Part shown: positions 17,025-25,822 of the stretch, in pieces
Position numbering within the stretch: the stretch's first letter is position 1
Layout: each line of letters opens with the position of its first letter
Assembly (NCBI RefSeq): GCF_022095615.2
Contig: NZ_CP155559.1
Span: forward strand, 4,461,501-4,525,500
Source of the DNA: Bacillus thuringiensis
GTDB lineage: Bacteria; Bacillota; Bacilli; Bacillales; Bacillaceae_G
Length of the DNA stretch: 64,000 nt
Direction of reading: 5' to 3'
The notes under the pieces: model-generated
Told to the model about the DNA's origin: nothing
Seen by the model: the letters and a program-made list of their open reading frames with translations, nothing else
The model's database searches: none
Translations under genes and position numbers: made by a program

Positions 17025-17100
17025 AAATGAAATTTTATTAACGATTTTTCAAATATATCGGCGATTCGACAAGTAGTATCGACTTACCGAAAAGATGACA
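17025..17100 (+). repeat. Dispersed terminator-associated repeat, copy B
   Basis: Contains AAATGAAATTTTATTAACGA, then CAAATATATCGGCGATTCGA and AGTATCGACTTACCGA. It agrees with copy A over about 80 bp including the 5' flank. The A-rich end runs straight into the terminator hairpin at 17105. Confidence 0.65.
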
Positions 17101-17104
17101 AAAA

Positions 17105-17138
17105 AAGTGGGCTGTTCCACAAAAGGAACAGCCCACTT
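17105..17138 (-). terminator. Intrinsic terminator of the DUF418 gene
   Basis: AAGTGGGCTGTTCC (17105-17118) pairs perfectly with GGAACAGCCCACTT (17125-17138). Confidence 0.9.
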
Positions 17139-17144
17139 CTCTCT

Positions 17145-18170
17145 TTATTTCTTTAAAGGTGTTACCGTCCAATACGTAATAACACGCCAAATCCATTCTA
17201 ATGGACCCATTCTAAAGATTTTCATCCAAATTACGCTAAACACAATTTGAATTGCGTAAACTGCAATACACACATATAACGTCTGCATGTAAGTTAAGTT
17301 TTCTGCAAAGTTAAATACACTTCCTGCAATTAAAATCATTGCAGTTTGTCCAATATAATTCGTTAAAGCCATACGACCATAGTACTTCAGTGGCGCTAAC
17401 AATGTTTGAACTGGTTTTAATTGAAGTAGTAAAATTAATGCCCCAACATAGAAAGCTGAAATAATCGGTCCAACTGTAATACCAATCTGCAAGAACTTAC
17501 TACTTTGCTCAATGTTTGGATCGTTTACTCCATCTAAAATAATGTTGTCAAAAGGCAATGCTGGAACTTGTTCGTACTGATACCATAAACCAATCAAACT
17601 TAACACAAACATAAATCCTGTGAATATAGCAACTTTTTTTATTTTTTGTGAAAGGTTTTCAAATACTTGATATTGTCCTGCAGCAAGACCTAATAAAATT
17701 AAACCTAGCGGTAAAAATTCTTTCGCAGCAAGTATACTAAAGGTAATTGTCAAAATAAGACCGATTACTAAATTCACTTCTTTTTTTGCTTTATAAAACG
17801 GTAAAACGATTAACCCGTAAATTGCATATAGCGTTAACGCTTCTCCAGGTTGAAACATTTGATGAATGTAGCCAAAAGTAAATAGCGCAACTACACGGCG
17901 TAAAAATAAAACATATCCATTTTTCCCTTTTGCAATCGCTCTAGAGATAAAGATATAGAATCCCACTCCAAATAAGAATGAGAAGATTGAGAAGAAACGA
18001 CCTTCTACAAATAAGTATAAAAACCTTTGATAACTAGCATCCACTGTGTTAGGATCTGGAATTTTAATGTTAAGTAGTGCAAGAATATTTACTAAAATAA
18101 TCCCCAGTAATGCAAAGCCACGAATGTAATCTAATTCATCGATTCGTTTGTTTGTAATATTGTTCCCCAT
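17145..18170 (-). CDS. DUF418-family multi-helix membrane protein
   Basis: A 341-aa protein with about ten hydrophobic segments. The start RIDELDYIRGFALLGIILVN is the classical DUF418/YeiB-type opening (compare B. subtilis YxaH and YrkO), and the C-terminal half has the DUF418 pattern GRMALTNYIGQT, then GPLEWIWR near the end. The fold is distantly related to membrane acyltransferases, but no function is established for this member. AAGGAGTTGC precedes ATG 18170. It is a single-gene unit with its own terminator. Confidence 0.85.
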   Translation of the reverse strand: MGNNITNKRIDELDYIRGFALLGIILVNILALLNIKIPDPNTVDASYQRFLYLFVEGRFFSIFSFLFGVGFYIFISRAIAKGKNGYVLFLRRVVALFTFGYIHQMFQPGEALTLYAIYGLIVLPFYKAKKEVNLVIGLILTITFSILAAKEFLPLGLILLGLAAGQYQVFENLSQKIKKVAIFTGFMFVLSLIGLWYQYEQVPALPFDNIILDGVNDPNIEQSSKFLQIGITVGPIISAFYVGALILLLQLKPVQTLLAPLKYYGRMALTNYIGQTAMILIAGSVFNFAENLTYMQTLYVCIAVYAIQIVFSVIWMKIFRMGPLEWIWRVITYWTVTPLKK

Positions 18171-18283
18171 AAAGCAACTCCTTGTATAAAATTTAATCCT
18201 CCCCTACTCTACTGGAGAAAGCGGCTCACAACTATCGACAAACCTTACAGAAATATTACATTATTGTAATATAATAAAATAAA

Positions 18284-18306
18284 ACCAGGTCATATTGCGA
18301 CCTGGT
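18284..18306 (-). terminator. Intrinsic terminator of the 18307-18456 gene
   Basis: ACCAGGTC (18284-18291) pairs with GACCTGGT (18299-18306). On the minus strand TTTTATTTTATT follows. Confidence 0.8.
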
Positions 18307-18456
18307 CTACTCTGATTGCTTCGATCTTTGAGGTTGTCCCTTTTTACTGTTACGCTGTTTCACTTGAACAACTGGATCAAGCTCATTCGAAAACTCAGCG
18401 TTATGTCCATTTTGCGTTTTTTGCTCTGGATTATTTTGATCTGAACGTTTCGCCAT
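18307..18456 (-). CDS. Small hydrophilic protein (49 aa), SASP-like composition
   Basis: A 49-residue, strongly polar protein starting MAKRSDQNNPEQ and ending in a basic KKGQPQRSKQSE tail. It has no hydrophobic segment and no cysteine. The Gln/Asn/Lys-rich make-up resembles minor small acid-soluble spore proteins, but I cannot assign it to a named family. AAGGAGTG lies seven bases before ATG 18456 and a terminator abuts the stop, which supports a real gene. The DUF2524 gene lies 15 bases upstream, so the two are probably co-transcribed. Confidence 0.7.
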   Translation of the reverse strand: MAKRSDQNNPEQKTQNGHNAEFSNELDPVVQVKQRNSKKGQPQRSKQSE

Positions 18457-18471
18457 TACATTCACTCCTTA

Positions 18472-18735
18472 TTAGTGCGGTGTAATAATCATTTGATGTT
18501 GCAATTGACGAATTGCCATACGTGCTCTATTTAACTGCTCACGTTGCTCATCATTCGCGTGTTGTTGCATCGTTTGTAAATCGTTATATGCTTGTTCTAA
18601 TTGTAACTGCGCATCTGAATACTCCATCGTATTGTAATGCTCTTGTCTCATACCTTGGTCTAATTGTTCTTTCGCATATTCCACCGCTTGTTCCGCCTGT
18701 GTAATATACGATTCAAGTGATTGACGCTCTGCCAT
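18472..18735 (-). CDS. ytzC: YtzC-like DUF2524 protein
   Basis: An 87-aa, Gln/Glu-rich helical protein without membrane segments, predicted to form a coiled-coil hairpin (SYITQAEQAVEYAKEQLDQG, then LEQAYNDLQTMQQHANDEQR). It resembles the B. subtilis ytzC product, whose gene also neighbours ytqA. The function is unknown. ATG 18735 is seven bases from GGAGGGA. A longer reading from TTG 18756 would start upstream of that site and is less likely. Confidence 0.75.
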   Translation of the reverse strand: MAERQSLESYITQAEQAVEYAKEQLDQGMRQEHYNTMEYSDAQLQLEQAYNDLQTMQQHANDEQREQLNRARMAIRQLQHQMIITPH

Positions 18736-18846
18736 AATTGTCCCTCCTTGCTTCAATTCCCCTTTAGTGTGTCCCTTCCATATGAACCTTATGAGTATGT
18801 TATAATGGATTTTGTTTCATTTTGACTCGGCTTAGGAGGGAAAGTA

Positions 18847-19806
18847 ATGAAGGTTCAAAACCCTTTTCCATATACAAACGACAATAAACGTTATCACACA
18901 TGGAATTACCATTTACGAAATGAATTTGGTGAAAAAATCTTTAAAGTTTCATTAGATGCTGGCTTCGATTGTCCGAACCGCGACGGCACAGTTGCTTATG
19001 GCGGCTGTACATTTTGCAGTGCCGCTGGATCTGGTGACTTCGCTGGTGATCGCCGCGACGATGTTATAACGCAGTATCATGAAATGAAAGAAAAAATGCG
19101 CTCAAAGTGGAAAGACGGAAAATGTATCGCTTATTTTCAGGCATACACAAATACACACGCACCACTTGAAGTGTTAAAAGAAAAATTCGAACCGCTTCTA
19201 GCAGAAAAAGATGTTGTCGGTCTTTCTATCGCGACTCGTCCAGATTGCTTACCAGACGATGTTGTTGAATATTTAGCGGACTTAAATAAACGCACGTACC
19301 TTTGGGTTGAACTTGGATTACAAACTGTTCATGAACGAACTGCAAACCTTATTAATCGCGCTCACGATTATCCGTCTTATGTGGAAGGTGTAAATAAATT
19401 ACGCAAGCATGGCATTCGAGTTTGTTCTCATATTATTAACGGTCTTCCACTTGAAGATTACGACATGATGATGGAGACAGCTCGTGAAGTAGCGAAGCTT
19501 GACGTGCAAGGAATTAAAATCCACTTACTTCACTTATTAAAAGGAACGCCAATGGTGAAGCAATATGAAAAAGGACAACTAGAATTCCTTTCTCTTGAAG
19601 ATTACGTAAGTCTCGTTGTTGACCAACTTGAGATTATTCCAGCAGATGTAATTGTGCACCGCATCACAGGTGACGGTCCACCTGATTTAATGATCGGTCC
19701 AATGTGGAGCTTAAATAAATGGGAAGTATTAAATTCCATCGATGCAGAATTTGTACGCCGCGGAAGCTGGCAAGGAAAATATGCAAATGAGGAGAAACAA
19801 AAATGA
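18847..19806 (+). CDS. ytqA: Radical SAM protein YtqA (MnmL), tRNA wobble-uridine modification
   Basis: A 319-aa radical SAM enzyme (TIGR01212 type). The cluster-binding cysteines are in the opening domain: Cys-Pro-Asn-Arg-Asp-Gly, then GGCTFCS at about residues 40-57. It also has an elongator-protein-3-like pattern (IATRPDCLPDDVVEYL, ELGLQTVHERT). Recent work, as I recall, names the B. subtilis protein MnmL and places it in conversion of cmnm5s2U to nm5s2U in tRNA. The next gene would add the final methyl group. The two genes overlap by 4 bases (ATGA). TAGGAGGGAA precedes ATG 18847. Confidence 0.92.
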   Translation: MKVQNPFPYTNDNKRYHTWNYHLRNEFGEKIFKVSLDAGFDCPNRDGTVAYGGCTFCSAAGSGDFAGDRRDDVITQYHEMKEKMRSKWKDGKCIAYFQAYTNTHAPLEVLKEKFEPLLAEKDVVGLSIATRPDCLPDDVVEYLADLNKRTYLWVELGLQTVHERTANLINRAHDYPSYVEGVNKLRKHGIRVCSHIINGLPLEDYDMMMETAREVAKLDVQGIKIHLLHLLKGTPMVKQYEKGQLEFLSLEDYVSLVVDQLEIIPADVIVHRITGDGPPDLMIGPMWSLNKWEVLNSIDAEFVRRGSWQGKYANEEKQK

Positions 19807-20375
19807 AATTAGAACGTGTATTACCGTTTGCTCGCTCACTTCTGCAAACGGCAGTAAAAGAAGGCGATTACGCTGTAGATGCAACTTTAGGAAACGGTCA
19901 TGATACTTGCTTCCTAGCTGAAATCGTTGGAGATAACGGAAAAGTATTTGGATTTGATATTCAAAAAGAAGCTATCGAAAGTTCTACGATCCGCCTAAAA
20001 GAAAAAGAACTTTTCGGACGTACTGTTTTAGTTCGCGATAGTCACGACACACTTCTATCCGTATTACCAGAAGAGGCAAAAGGAAAAGTAACAGGCGCAA
20101 TTTTCAACTTAGGTTACCTTCCAGGCGGAGACAAACATATCGTCACAAAACCGAACTCAACAATCTCAGCAATCGAACAATTATTAGAAATAATGGCACC
20201 TGAAGGTATCATCGTCCTTGTCATTTACCACGGACATCCAGAAGGACAAGTAGAACGTGACGCTGTACTTACATTTGCCGAAGAACTAGACCAGAAACAA
20301 GCTCACGTACTGCGATACGGCTTCATTAACCAACAAAACAACCCGCCATTTATTGTGGCGATTGAGAAGCGGTAA
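19803..20375 (+). CDS. ytqB: YtqB (MnmM) SAM-dependent tRNA nm5s2U methyltransferase
   Basis: A 190-aa Rossmann methyltransferase of the former 'rRNA methylase YtqB' family. AdoMet motif I is DATLGNGHDTCFLAE (about residues 25-39), followed by the acidic FGFDIQKEAI loop and the NLGYLPGG motif in the NPPY position. In B. subtilis it methylates nm5s2U to mnm5s2U, completing the pathway that lacks a bifunctional MnmC. Its translation is coupled to ytqA by the ATGA overlap. A dispersed repeat and terminator follow its stop. Confidence 0.92.
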   Translation: MKLERVLPFARSLLQTAVKEGDYAVDATLGNGHDTCFLAEIVGDNGKVFGFDIQKEAIESSTIRLKEKELFGRTVLVRDSHDTLLSVLPEEAKGKVTGAIFNLGYLPGGDKHIVTKPNSTISAIEQLLEIMAPEGIIVLVIYHGHPEGQVERDAVLTFAEELDQKQAHVLRYGFINQQNNPPFIVAIEKR

Positions 20376-20425
20376 TTATATCGACAATTCGACACACTAT
20401 ATCGACTTATCGACAAAACATAACA
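20374..20425 (+). repeat. Dispersed terminator-associated repeat, copy C
   Basis: Contains AATTATATCGACAATTCGAC, then CTATATCGACTTATCGACAA and AACATAACAAAAA. It begins at the ytqB stop codon and its A-rich end runs into the terminator stem. Confidence 0.65.
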
Positions 20426-20426
20426 A

Positions 20427-20460
20427 AAAAAGACGTGCACTCATTGCACGTCTTTTTCTT
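20427..20460 (+). terminator. Intrinsic terminator of ytqAB
   Basis: AGACGTGCA (20431-20439) pairs with TGCACGTCT (20445-20453), flanked by A and T runs. Confidence 0.88.
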
Positions 20461-20512
20461 ATTCTCCTATATAATGGATGTATACAATATTTGACGAAAG
20501 AAGGATAGAACT

Positions 20513-21346
20513 TTGCTAGTAGAACTAAGGGGAATTCAAAAGAAGTATGACAAATCACTTATACTAGACAACATTGATTTATCCATTCCAGAAGGAGAGG
20601 CACTCGCTATCATTGGCGGGAACGGGACTGGAAAAAGTACTCTACTCAAAATAATTGCAGGATTTATTTCACCTACGGCAGGGACACTTCAAAGAAAAGA
20701 ACATATACAAATCGGCTATGTACCTGAACATTTTCCTGAAGGAATTCGTTTTACATTAGAGGATTATCTATATCATCTCGGCCACATTCACGGTTTATCA
20801 ACAAAATATTTAAAAGATAAAATTCCGATGCTTCTTGAATCTTTTCATTTACATCATGCAAGACATTCCGTTATACGAAACTTTTCAAAAGGTATGAAAC
20901 AAAAAACAGGCCTTATGCAAGCATTGCTTACGGACGTCCATTTATTAATTCTAGATGAACCTCTTTCTGGGCTCGATCCTAACTCTCAGCAAGAACTAGA
21001 ACAAATTTTACTTTCATTGAAACAACAAGGCATATCTATACTCTTCACATGTCACGAAAAACAACTACTAGAAAACTTCGCCGATAGAGTTGTGACGGTA
21101 GCAAATCATACAATCACGGAAGATATCTCTGTACAAAAATCAGCAGAACAAGTCTATATTGAAGCAATCGTTCACGAAACATTTTCTACGATAGAACTAC
21201 GGAAACAATTAGGATTTATACACGTTACACACAATTCAAATCAAAAACTTATTCAATTACAAATAGAAAAAGAATATACAAACGAAATGCTTCAGTTTTT
21301 ATTACATAAAAAAGCATCTATCACACTGCTACAACCTAATTTTTAA
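20513..21346 (+). CDS. ABC transporter ATPase (ABC-2 / exporter type)
   Basis: A 277-aa ATPase with Walker A (GGNGTGKSTLLKI, about residue 35), signature FSKGMKQKTGLMQALL, Walker B (LLILDEPLSGLD) and switch His (TCHEKQ). About 70 residues follow the core. The signature FSKGM replaces LSGGQ, as is common in ABC-2 and bacitracin-type exporters. It should power the membrane protein encoded 18 bases downstream. The start TTG 20513 follows AAGAAGGATAG. An amino-acid racemase and a TPR protein follow in the same unit. Confidence 0.88.
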   Translation: MLVELRGIQKKYDKSLILDNIDLSIPEGEALAIIGGNGTGKSTLLKIIAGFISPTAGTLQRKEHIQIGYVPEHFPEGIRFTLEDYLYHLGHIHGLSTKYLKDKIPMLLESFHLHHARHSVIRNFSKGMKQKTGLMQALLTDVHLLILDEPLSGLDPNSQQELEQILLSLKQQGISILFTCHEKQLLENFADRVVTVANHTITEDISVQKSAEQVYIEAIVHETFSTIELRKQLGFIHVTHNSNQKLIQLQIEKEYTNEMLQFLLHKKASITLLQPNF

Positions 21347-21364
21347 ATCGAAAGAAGGTTTATT

Positions 21365-22045
21365 ATGTTTGCGCTTATTCGGTACCATTTTCTCGACTAT
21401 ACAAAATCGTATAAGTACGTCCCTCCTATTGCGATGTACTTTGTGAGCTTACTTTTTGTATATACATATAAACCAACTCCTATTGTACCGACATACTTAG
21501 AAACAGCACTCGCACTTTATTTATTATCTGCATGGATTACACTCACCATTTTTCATACTGAAGACCCTGTACAAGAACAAATCACTATTTCACACACAAA
21601 TAATATTTCCGCATTATACGTTGGTAAATATATTACAGCTCTTCTCATTTGTACTGTGTTATCTTTTATATCCGTAATCTATCCAATTATATTGCAAATG
21701 TTTAATGAAAAAATGACAGTTTCTTTATTTTTAGTCGGATTTCTCGCTCACATATCTTTCTCTATACTAGGAATTTCAATCGCAACATTATTTACAAGAA
21801 ATATAATTCAAAAAGCAAGCACTGCTTGGCTTAGTCTTACATTCATATTGCTTATAACGATCGCCTCTATCAGGTTTAAAAAAGAGTTACTATGGTTTTT
21901 ACCACCTGTGGAAAGCTTTCTAATGCTTGGACAATACAAATATAATATACTTACTCACACGCTATGGCTTACAGCTTGGGCTATCGTATATTCATTTTTA
22001 TTACTTACTTTATTTCTTTTTATCGTTCGCAAAAAACGTTTTTAA
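21365..22045 (+). CDS. ABC-2-like exporter permease
   Basis: A 226-aa membrane protein with about six hydrophobic segments and a basic C-terminal tail (VRKKRF). The spacing of helices matches ABC-2-type exporter subunits, and its gene follows an ABC ATPase gene by 18 bases. No signature residues identify a cargo. GAAAGAAGG precedes ATG 21365. The racemase gene begins 24 bases after its stop. Confidence 0.75.
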   Translation: MFALIRYHFLDYTKSYKYVPPIAMYFVSLLFVYTYKPTPIVPTYLETALALYLLSAWITLTIFHTEDPVQEQITISHTNNISALYVGKYITALLICTVLSFISVIYPIILQMFNEKMTVSLFLVGFLAHISFSILGISIATLFTRNIIQKASTAWLSLTFILLITIASIRFKKELLWFLPPVESFLMLGQYKYNILTHTLWLTAWAIVYSFLLLTLFLFIVRKKRF

Positions 22046-22069
22046 TTACATATTAAAGGAGACGAAACA

Positions 22070-22744
22070 ATGATCGGAATACTAGCAGGAATGGGACCAA
22101 AATCAACCGGACCATTCGTCGATACAGTTGTAGCAAAATGCCAAACAATATACGGAGCAAAGCATGATATGGACTTTCCTCATATGATGATTTATTCTTG
22201 CCCAACACCGTTTTACATGGATCGCCCTATTGATCATGCGGCGATGAAAAAAACAATTATTGAAGGGGCACAAAAACTTGAAAGTACTGGCGTAGAATTT
22301 ATCGCTATGCCGTGCAATACGGCGCATCTTTATTTTGAAGAATTACAGCATTCTCTGTCCATTCCAATTTTAAATATCGTCGATGAGACGTTACAAGCAA
22401 TTCCTGAAAATACAAAAAGAGTCGCTCTTCTCGCAACAGAAGCAACTGTTCAAGCTGAGATTTACCAAGACGGGATTACAAAACGTAATATAGAATACAT
22501 TCATCATGAAAAATGGCAAAAAATGATTAATCAAATTATTTCTTGTATTAAAGGCGGAGAAATTGAAAAAGCTCACGAATTGTGGAATGCGCTCGTTTTA
22601 CAATTGAGAGATGAAGTAGATACTGCAATTATCGCATGTACCGATTTGAAAGTGGTGGTGAGTGAGGATTTTGTTGATTCTGCTCAATGTCTTGCTGAGG
22701 CGGTTGTTAGGATGTATGTAGAAAATATAAGGAGGTCCCAATGA
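22070..22744 (+). CDS. Aspartate/glutamate racemase family protein
   Basis: A 224-aa member of the cofactor-independent Asp/Glu/hydantoin racemase family. The two catalytic cysteines that act as the acid/base pair are in place: Cys82 in AMPCNTAH and Cys191 in IIACTDL. The N-terminus IGILAGMGPKST is the family opening. It would interconvert L and D forms of an acidic or broad-range amino acid in the cytoplasm; B. subtilis RacX is a broad-range relative. It overlaps the next gene by 4 bases (ATGA), so translation is coupled. AAAGGAGACG precedes ATG 22070. Confidence 0.88.
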   Translation: MIGILAGMGPKSTGPFVDTVVAKCQTIYGAKHDMDFPHMMIYSCPTPFYMDRPIDHAAMKKTIIEGAQKLESTGVEFIAMPCNTAHLYFEELQHSLSIPILNIVDETLQAIPENTKRVALLATEATVQAEIYQDGITKRNIEYIHHEKWQKMINQIISCIKGGEIEKAHELWNALVLQLRDEVDTAIIACTDLKVVVSEDFVDSAQCLAEAVVRMYVENIRRSQ

Positions 22745-23265
22745 ATATACCTTTTGAAATGAGATACACATTTGACGAAAACCTTAGAGAAAAACCTATA
22801 TCCCTTGCTGAAATGAAGCAAGGGATTGCATTTTTGAAGGAACATTTACATGAAGGTCCGTTATATGGAAAGAGCTGTGGATTAATTGGCGTTTATGAGC
22901 GAATCGCTGGCAACCTTTCTGAAAGTAAATATTACTTACAGGTGGCAATTGAATATTGCACACAAACAGACAACATCAAAGGGATTTTTATTAACAAACT
23001 TCGTCTTGCACATACATATCATTGGGAAAGAAAATTCCCTGCTGCAAATGCACTCTTTACAGAACTTCTACAAACACTACCAGACTTCCTCGCCTATGAA
23101 GACTTCTTCTACCAACATTACGGAAAAAGTAAATTAGATGAAGGTGACTTCCATACCGCCTTATCTTATTTTCAAAAGGCACTTCAAATCAGGCTACAAA
23201 AAGGAAATGAAGAGCTGATTCACTCAACTAAGCTTTGCATTACGTATTGTATGTCTCACCAATGA
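22741..23265 (+). CDS. TPR-repeat protein coupled to the racemase
   Basis: A 174-aa, all-helical protein with TPR-like units at about residues 45-80, 80-115 and 128-162 (the last, YGKSKLDEGDFHTALSYFQK, is the clearest). It has no signal peptide, helix-turn-helix or catalytic motif, so it most likely binds a partner. Its ATG overlaps the racemase stop, and GGAGGTCCC lies just before. Co-occurrence with the racemase and ABC exporter suggests a shared role, but none is known. Confidence 0.75.
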   Translation: MNIPFEMRYTFDENLREKPISLAEMKQGIAFLKEHLHEGPLYGKSCGLIGVYERIAGNLSESKYYLQVAIEYCTQTDNIKGIFINKLRLAHTYHWERKFPAANALFTELLQTLPDFLAYEDFFYQHYGKSKLDEGDFHTALSYFQKALQIRLQKGNEELIHSTKLCITYCMSHQ

Positions 23266-23378
23266 AAATCCTCAAAACTTTTAACTTTCTTCACAATTCT
23301 TTCAAAGTAATCACACTTAATCTCGCTATATTAAATAAGTAGCTTATTCATATAGGGAAGGTTAGGGGGAACTGAAGT

Positions 23379-24680
23379 ATGAAACAAAAGCGTTCGCTTC
23401 ATTACATTTTTTGGCGTTGGCATTTTTATGCTGGACTTTTTATTACACCGCTTCTTATTACTTTGTCACTGAGCGGAATTGGGTATTTATTTCGGGAAGA
23501 GGTTGAAGATTTTATCTATAAAGATTTATATTTCGGGAAGAGCACCCAAACAGAATCTATTTCGATGTCTGATTCGCTTTTCTTAACAGAGAAAAAATAT
23601 CCACATTATAGTGTGGCGAAAATTAGTGAGTTTAATGGGGATTATAATACTAGGCTTACAATCGCAAATGAATATACTGGAATGCAAAAATATGTGTATT
23701 TAGATAGCAATAATCAAATTGTCGGAGATCAAAACGCAAGTGAAACGTTTGCCAATATCATGCGGGAATTACATAGTTCTCTTTTAGTTGGTGGTACTGT
23801 CGTCAACTATATTGTAGAACTTGCAGCGTGCTGGACAATCTTTTTAATTGTGACTGGGTTGTATATGAGTATACGCCAATTCAAAAACACACCAGCATCC
23901 AATAAGCGGGAAAAGGCAAAACGACGTCATTCTATTATCGGTATTATATTTACAATTCCTCTCGTTCTGCTAGTCGCATCTGGATTGCCGTGGTCAGGAT
24001 TTATGGGGAACCAAATTTATAAAATCGCAGCGTCGAATGAATCAATTGGATATCCAAAGTTATATATGGCACCTCCGGAATCAAAGGTAAAAGAATTGCC
24101 GTGGGCAACAAGAAAGGAAGCTCCTCCTGAATCTAATTCAAATGAGCCAAAAGCTATTTCAGTTGATGAATTACAAAAAGGAATTGAAATAAAAAAGCCA
24201 TACGTTATCTCACTACCGACTGATCCGAAAGGTATATTCACTGTTTCGAAATCGAGCGGTTCTGGCATTACGGGTATGCACGTGGCACCAAATGAAGAAA
24301 TAACTGCTTACTTTGATCAATATAGCGGAGAACTCATTTCAAAAACAGACTATCGTGATTATGGATTATTTGCACAATGGTTCACTTACGGTATCCCGCT
24401 TCACGAAGGACATTTATTCGGATGGCCAAATAAAATATTGTGCTTACTAACAACCTTATCTTTATTACTTCTCATTTATTACGGAGTAAAAATGTGGTTA
24501 GCAAGAAAGCCAAAAGGAAAATTAGCAGCACCTCCAAAGCAAAGAGATAAGAAAAGTACCATCATTTTCTTTATCATGATGGTTATATTAGGAGCTGCCA
24601 TGCCTTTATTCGGACTATCTGTTTTAGTTATTTTTGTGATTGAACTTCTTATATATGTATTTTCAAAAATACGATCATAA
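23379..24680 (+). CDS. PepSY-domain membrane protein (PiuB / iron-regulated type)
   Basis: A 433-aa protein with four to five membrane helices and two PepSY-like extracellular segments. The first helix has RWHFYAGLFITPLLITLSLSG, typical of PepSY_TM proteins. A second helix pair surrounds ELHSSLLVGGTVVNYIVELA. A third, GIPLHEGHLFGWPNK, carries the conserved His of the C-terminal unit. Related proteins are often reductases or linked to siderophore and heme uptake, but no Fur box is visible upstream. It is a lone gene with a good terminator. GGGGGAACTGA precedes ATG 23379. Confidence 0.82.
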   Translation: MKQKRSLHYIFWRWHFYAGLFITPLLITLSLSGIGYLFREEVEDFIYKDLYFGKSTQTESISMSDSLFLTEKKYPHYSVAKISEFNGDYNTRLTIANEYTGMQKYVYLDSNNQIVGDQNASETFANIMRELHSSLLVGGTVVNYIVELAACWTIFLIVTGLYMSIRQFKNTPASNKREKAKRRHSIIGIIFTIPLVLLVASGLPWSGFMGNQIYKIAASNESIGYPKLYMAPPESKVKELPWATRKEAPPESNSNEPKAISVDELQKGIEIKKPYVISLPTDPKGIFTVSKSSGSGITGMHVAPNEEITAYFDQYSGELISKTDYRDYGLFAQWFTYGIPLHEGHLFGWPNKILCLLTTLSLLLLIYYGVKMWLARKPKGKLAAPPKQRDKKSTIIFFIMMVILGAAMPLFGLSVLVIFVIELLIYVFSKIRS

Positions 24681-24684
24681 TAAA

Positions 24685-24715
24685 AAGAAAACCACTCTAC
24701 AAGAGTGGTTTTCTT
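24685..24715. terminator. Bidirectional terminator between convergent genes
   Basis: AAGAAAACCACTCT (24685-24698) pairs with AGAGTGGTTTTCTT (24702-24715). It serves the PepSY gene and, on the other strand, ytpB. Confidence 0.9.
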
Positions 24716-24717
24716 CA

Positions 24718-25794
24718 TCACTGCGCCATTTTCTTTCGGTACATCTTCCCGTTCCAGTAGAAGAATCGTGAAGTGAGTCCTCCGTATTTTACAATACGCC
24801 GTGCCATTTTGTGCATATTCTTTTGCGCTGATACTTTTTGATCTGATAAATAAATACCAAGTAACCCTCGGCTTATGAGACGATGAAACTTCGCATGTGG
24901 CAAATCACCAATGCTCTTCTCTGCTTCTTCTACAAAATGTTTCATACGATCTAATATAGCTTGCTCGTTTTCATAATAACTACAGAAATTCAAATCCCCA
25001 CCGGCGCGGTCTTCTTCTTGATCAATGAAATAATCAAGTAAAATGTGAAGTCCTTGTACGTAAGGGAAGTACCCTTGTTTAATTTTCGCAATATCTTCAT
25101 CATGTAATTCATCATGAAATGCATATGCGACAAGACAGAAGATTCCAAGTGTAGAACCGGCACATGCTGAAAATTCAAACCAACTCATCTCAGGTAAGTT
25201 TTCTTTATGTGCTTCAAACCATGTTTGTAAGCGTGGTTCTCTTTCTTCTAACTTCACGTGTTTATGAATTTGCAAATCACAATAATAACAAGCAAGTTCA
25301 TGAAGAATTGGAGCAATTTTGTCATAATGCTTCGTTTTCTTTAAAACATCCTGACATGTTTCAACAAGCTCATCTAAATAACCACCATCATCTTGATCAT
25401 CACGATAACGATAATAGTTACCGCCTCCTTCAACTTCAGGACTTAATGCCATTACCATCGACTCATGAAGAGCCGCAAAGTCTTTCGGGTCAAGTGATGT
25501 ACTACGATCACATAAATTATCTAAGTAGTCGCTAATCGTTTGATACGCTACAATAAAACGAATACATTCCTCTCGGTGTTCATTTGCTAGCAGCGCTAAA
25601 ATACCACCGCCCTCGCAATGAAACGTTTTATGCTCAATACTTGCGATTGCCTGACTATGAAGCTCGTCATTCGGAATATGGTAGGCACGCTCTTTCCACA
25701 TCGCTAGCTCATGGTGTACAACCGGAAACACATCACGGTATACTTTCGCCATGAGCGTTATGGGATTACTCGGTACGTTCACTTCTTCCTTCAT
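24718..25794 (-). CDS. ytpB: Tetraprenyl-beta-curcumene synthase YtpB (DUF2600)
   Basis: A 358-aa DUF2600 protein, the large-terpene synthase family. In B. subtilis YtpB cyclises all-trans heptaprenyl (C35) diphosphate to tetraprenyl-beta-curcumene. Aspartate-rich stretches that could hold Mg-diphosphate are visible: SDYLDNLCDR (about residue 88) and DYFIDQEEDRAGG (about residue 258). It is followed at a distance of 28 bases by the ytpA start side, the same neighbourhood as in B. subtilis. The start ATG 25794 abuts GAGGAG, so GTG 25782 (giving a protein beginning VNVPSNPITLM) may be the true start. Confidence 0.92.
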   Translation of the reverse strand: MKEEVNVPSNPITLMAKVYRDVFPVVHHELAMWKERAYHIPNDELHSQAIASIEHKTFHCEGGGILALLANEHREECIRFIVAYQTISDYLDNLCDRSTSLDPKDFAALHESMVMALSPEVEGGGNYYRYRDDQDDGGYLDELVETCQDVLKKTKHYDKIAPILHELACYYCDLQIHKHVKLEEREPRLQTWFEAHKENLPEMSWFEFSACAGSTLGIFCLVAYAFHDELHDEDIAKIKQGYFPYVQGLHILLDYFIDQEEDRAGGDLNFCSYYENEQAILDRMKHFVEEAEKSIGDLPHAKFHRLISRGLLGIYLSDQKVSAQKNMHKMARRIVKYGGLTSRFFYWNGKMYRKKMAQ

Positions 25795-25822
25795 CTCCTC
25801 TATTAAATGTACAAATAATGAT

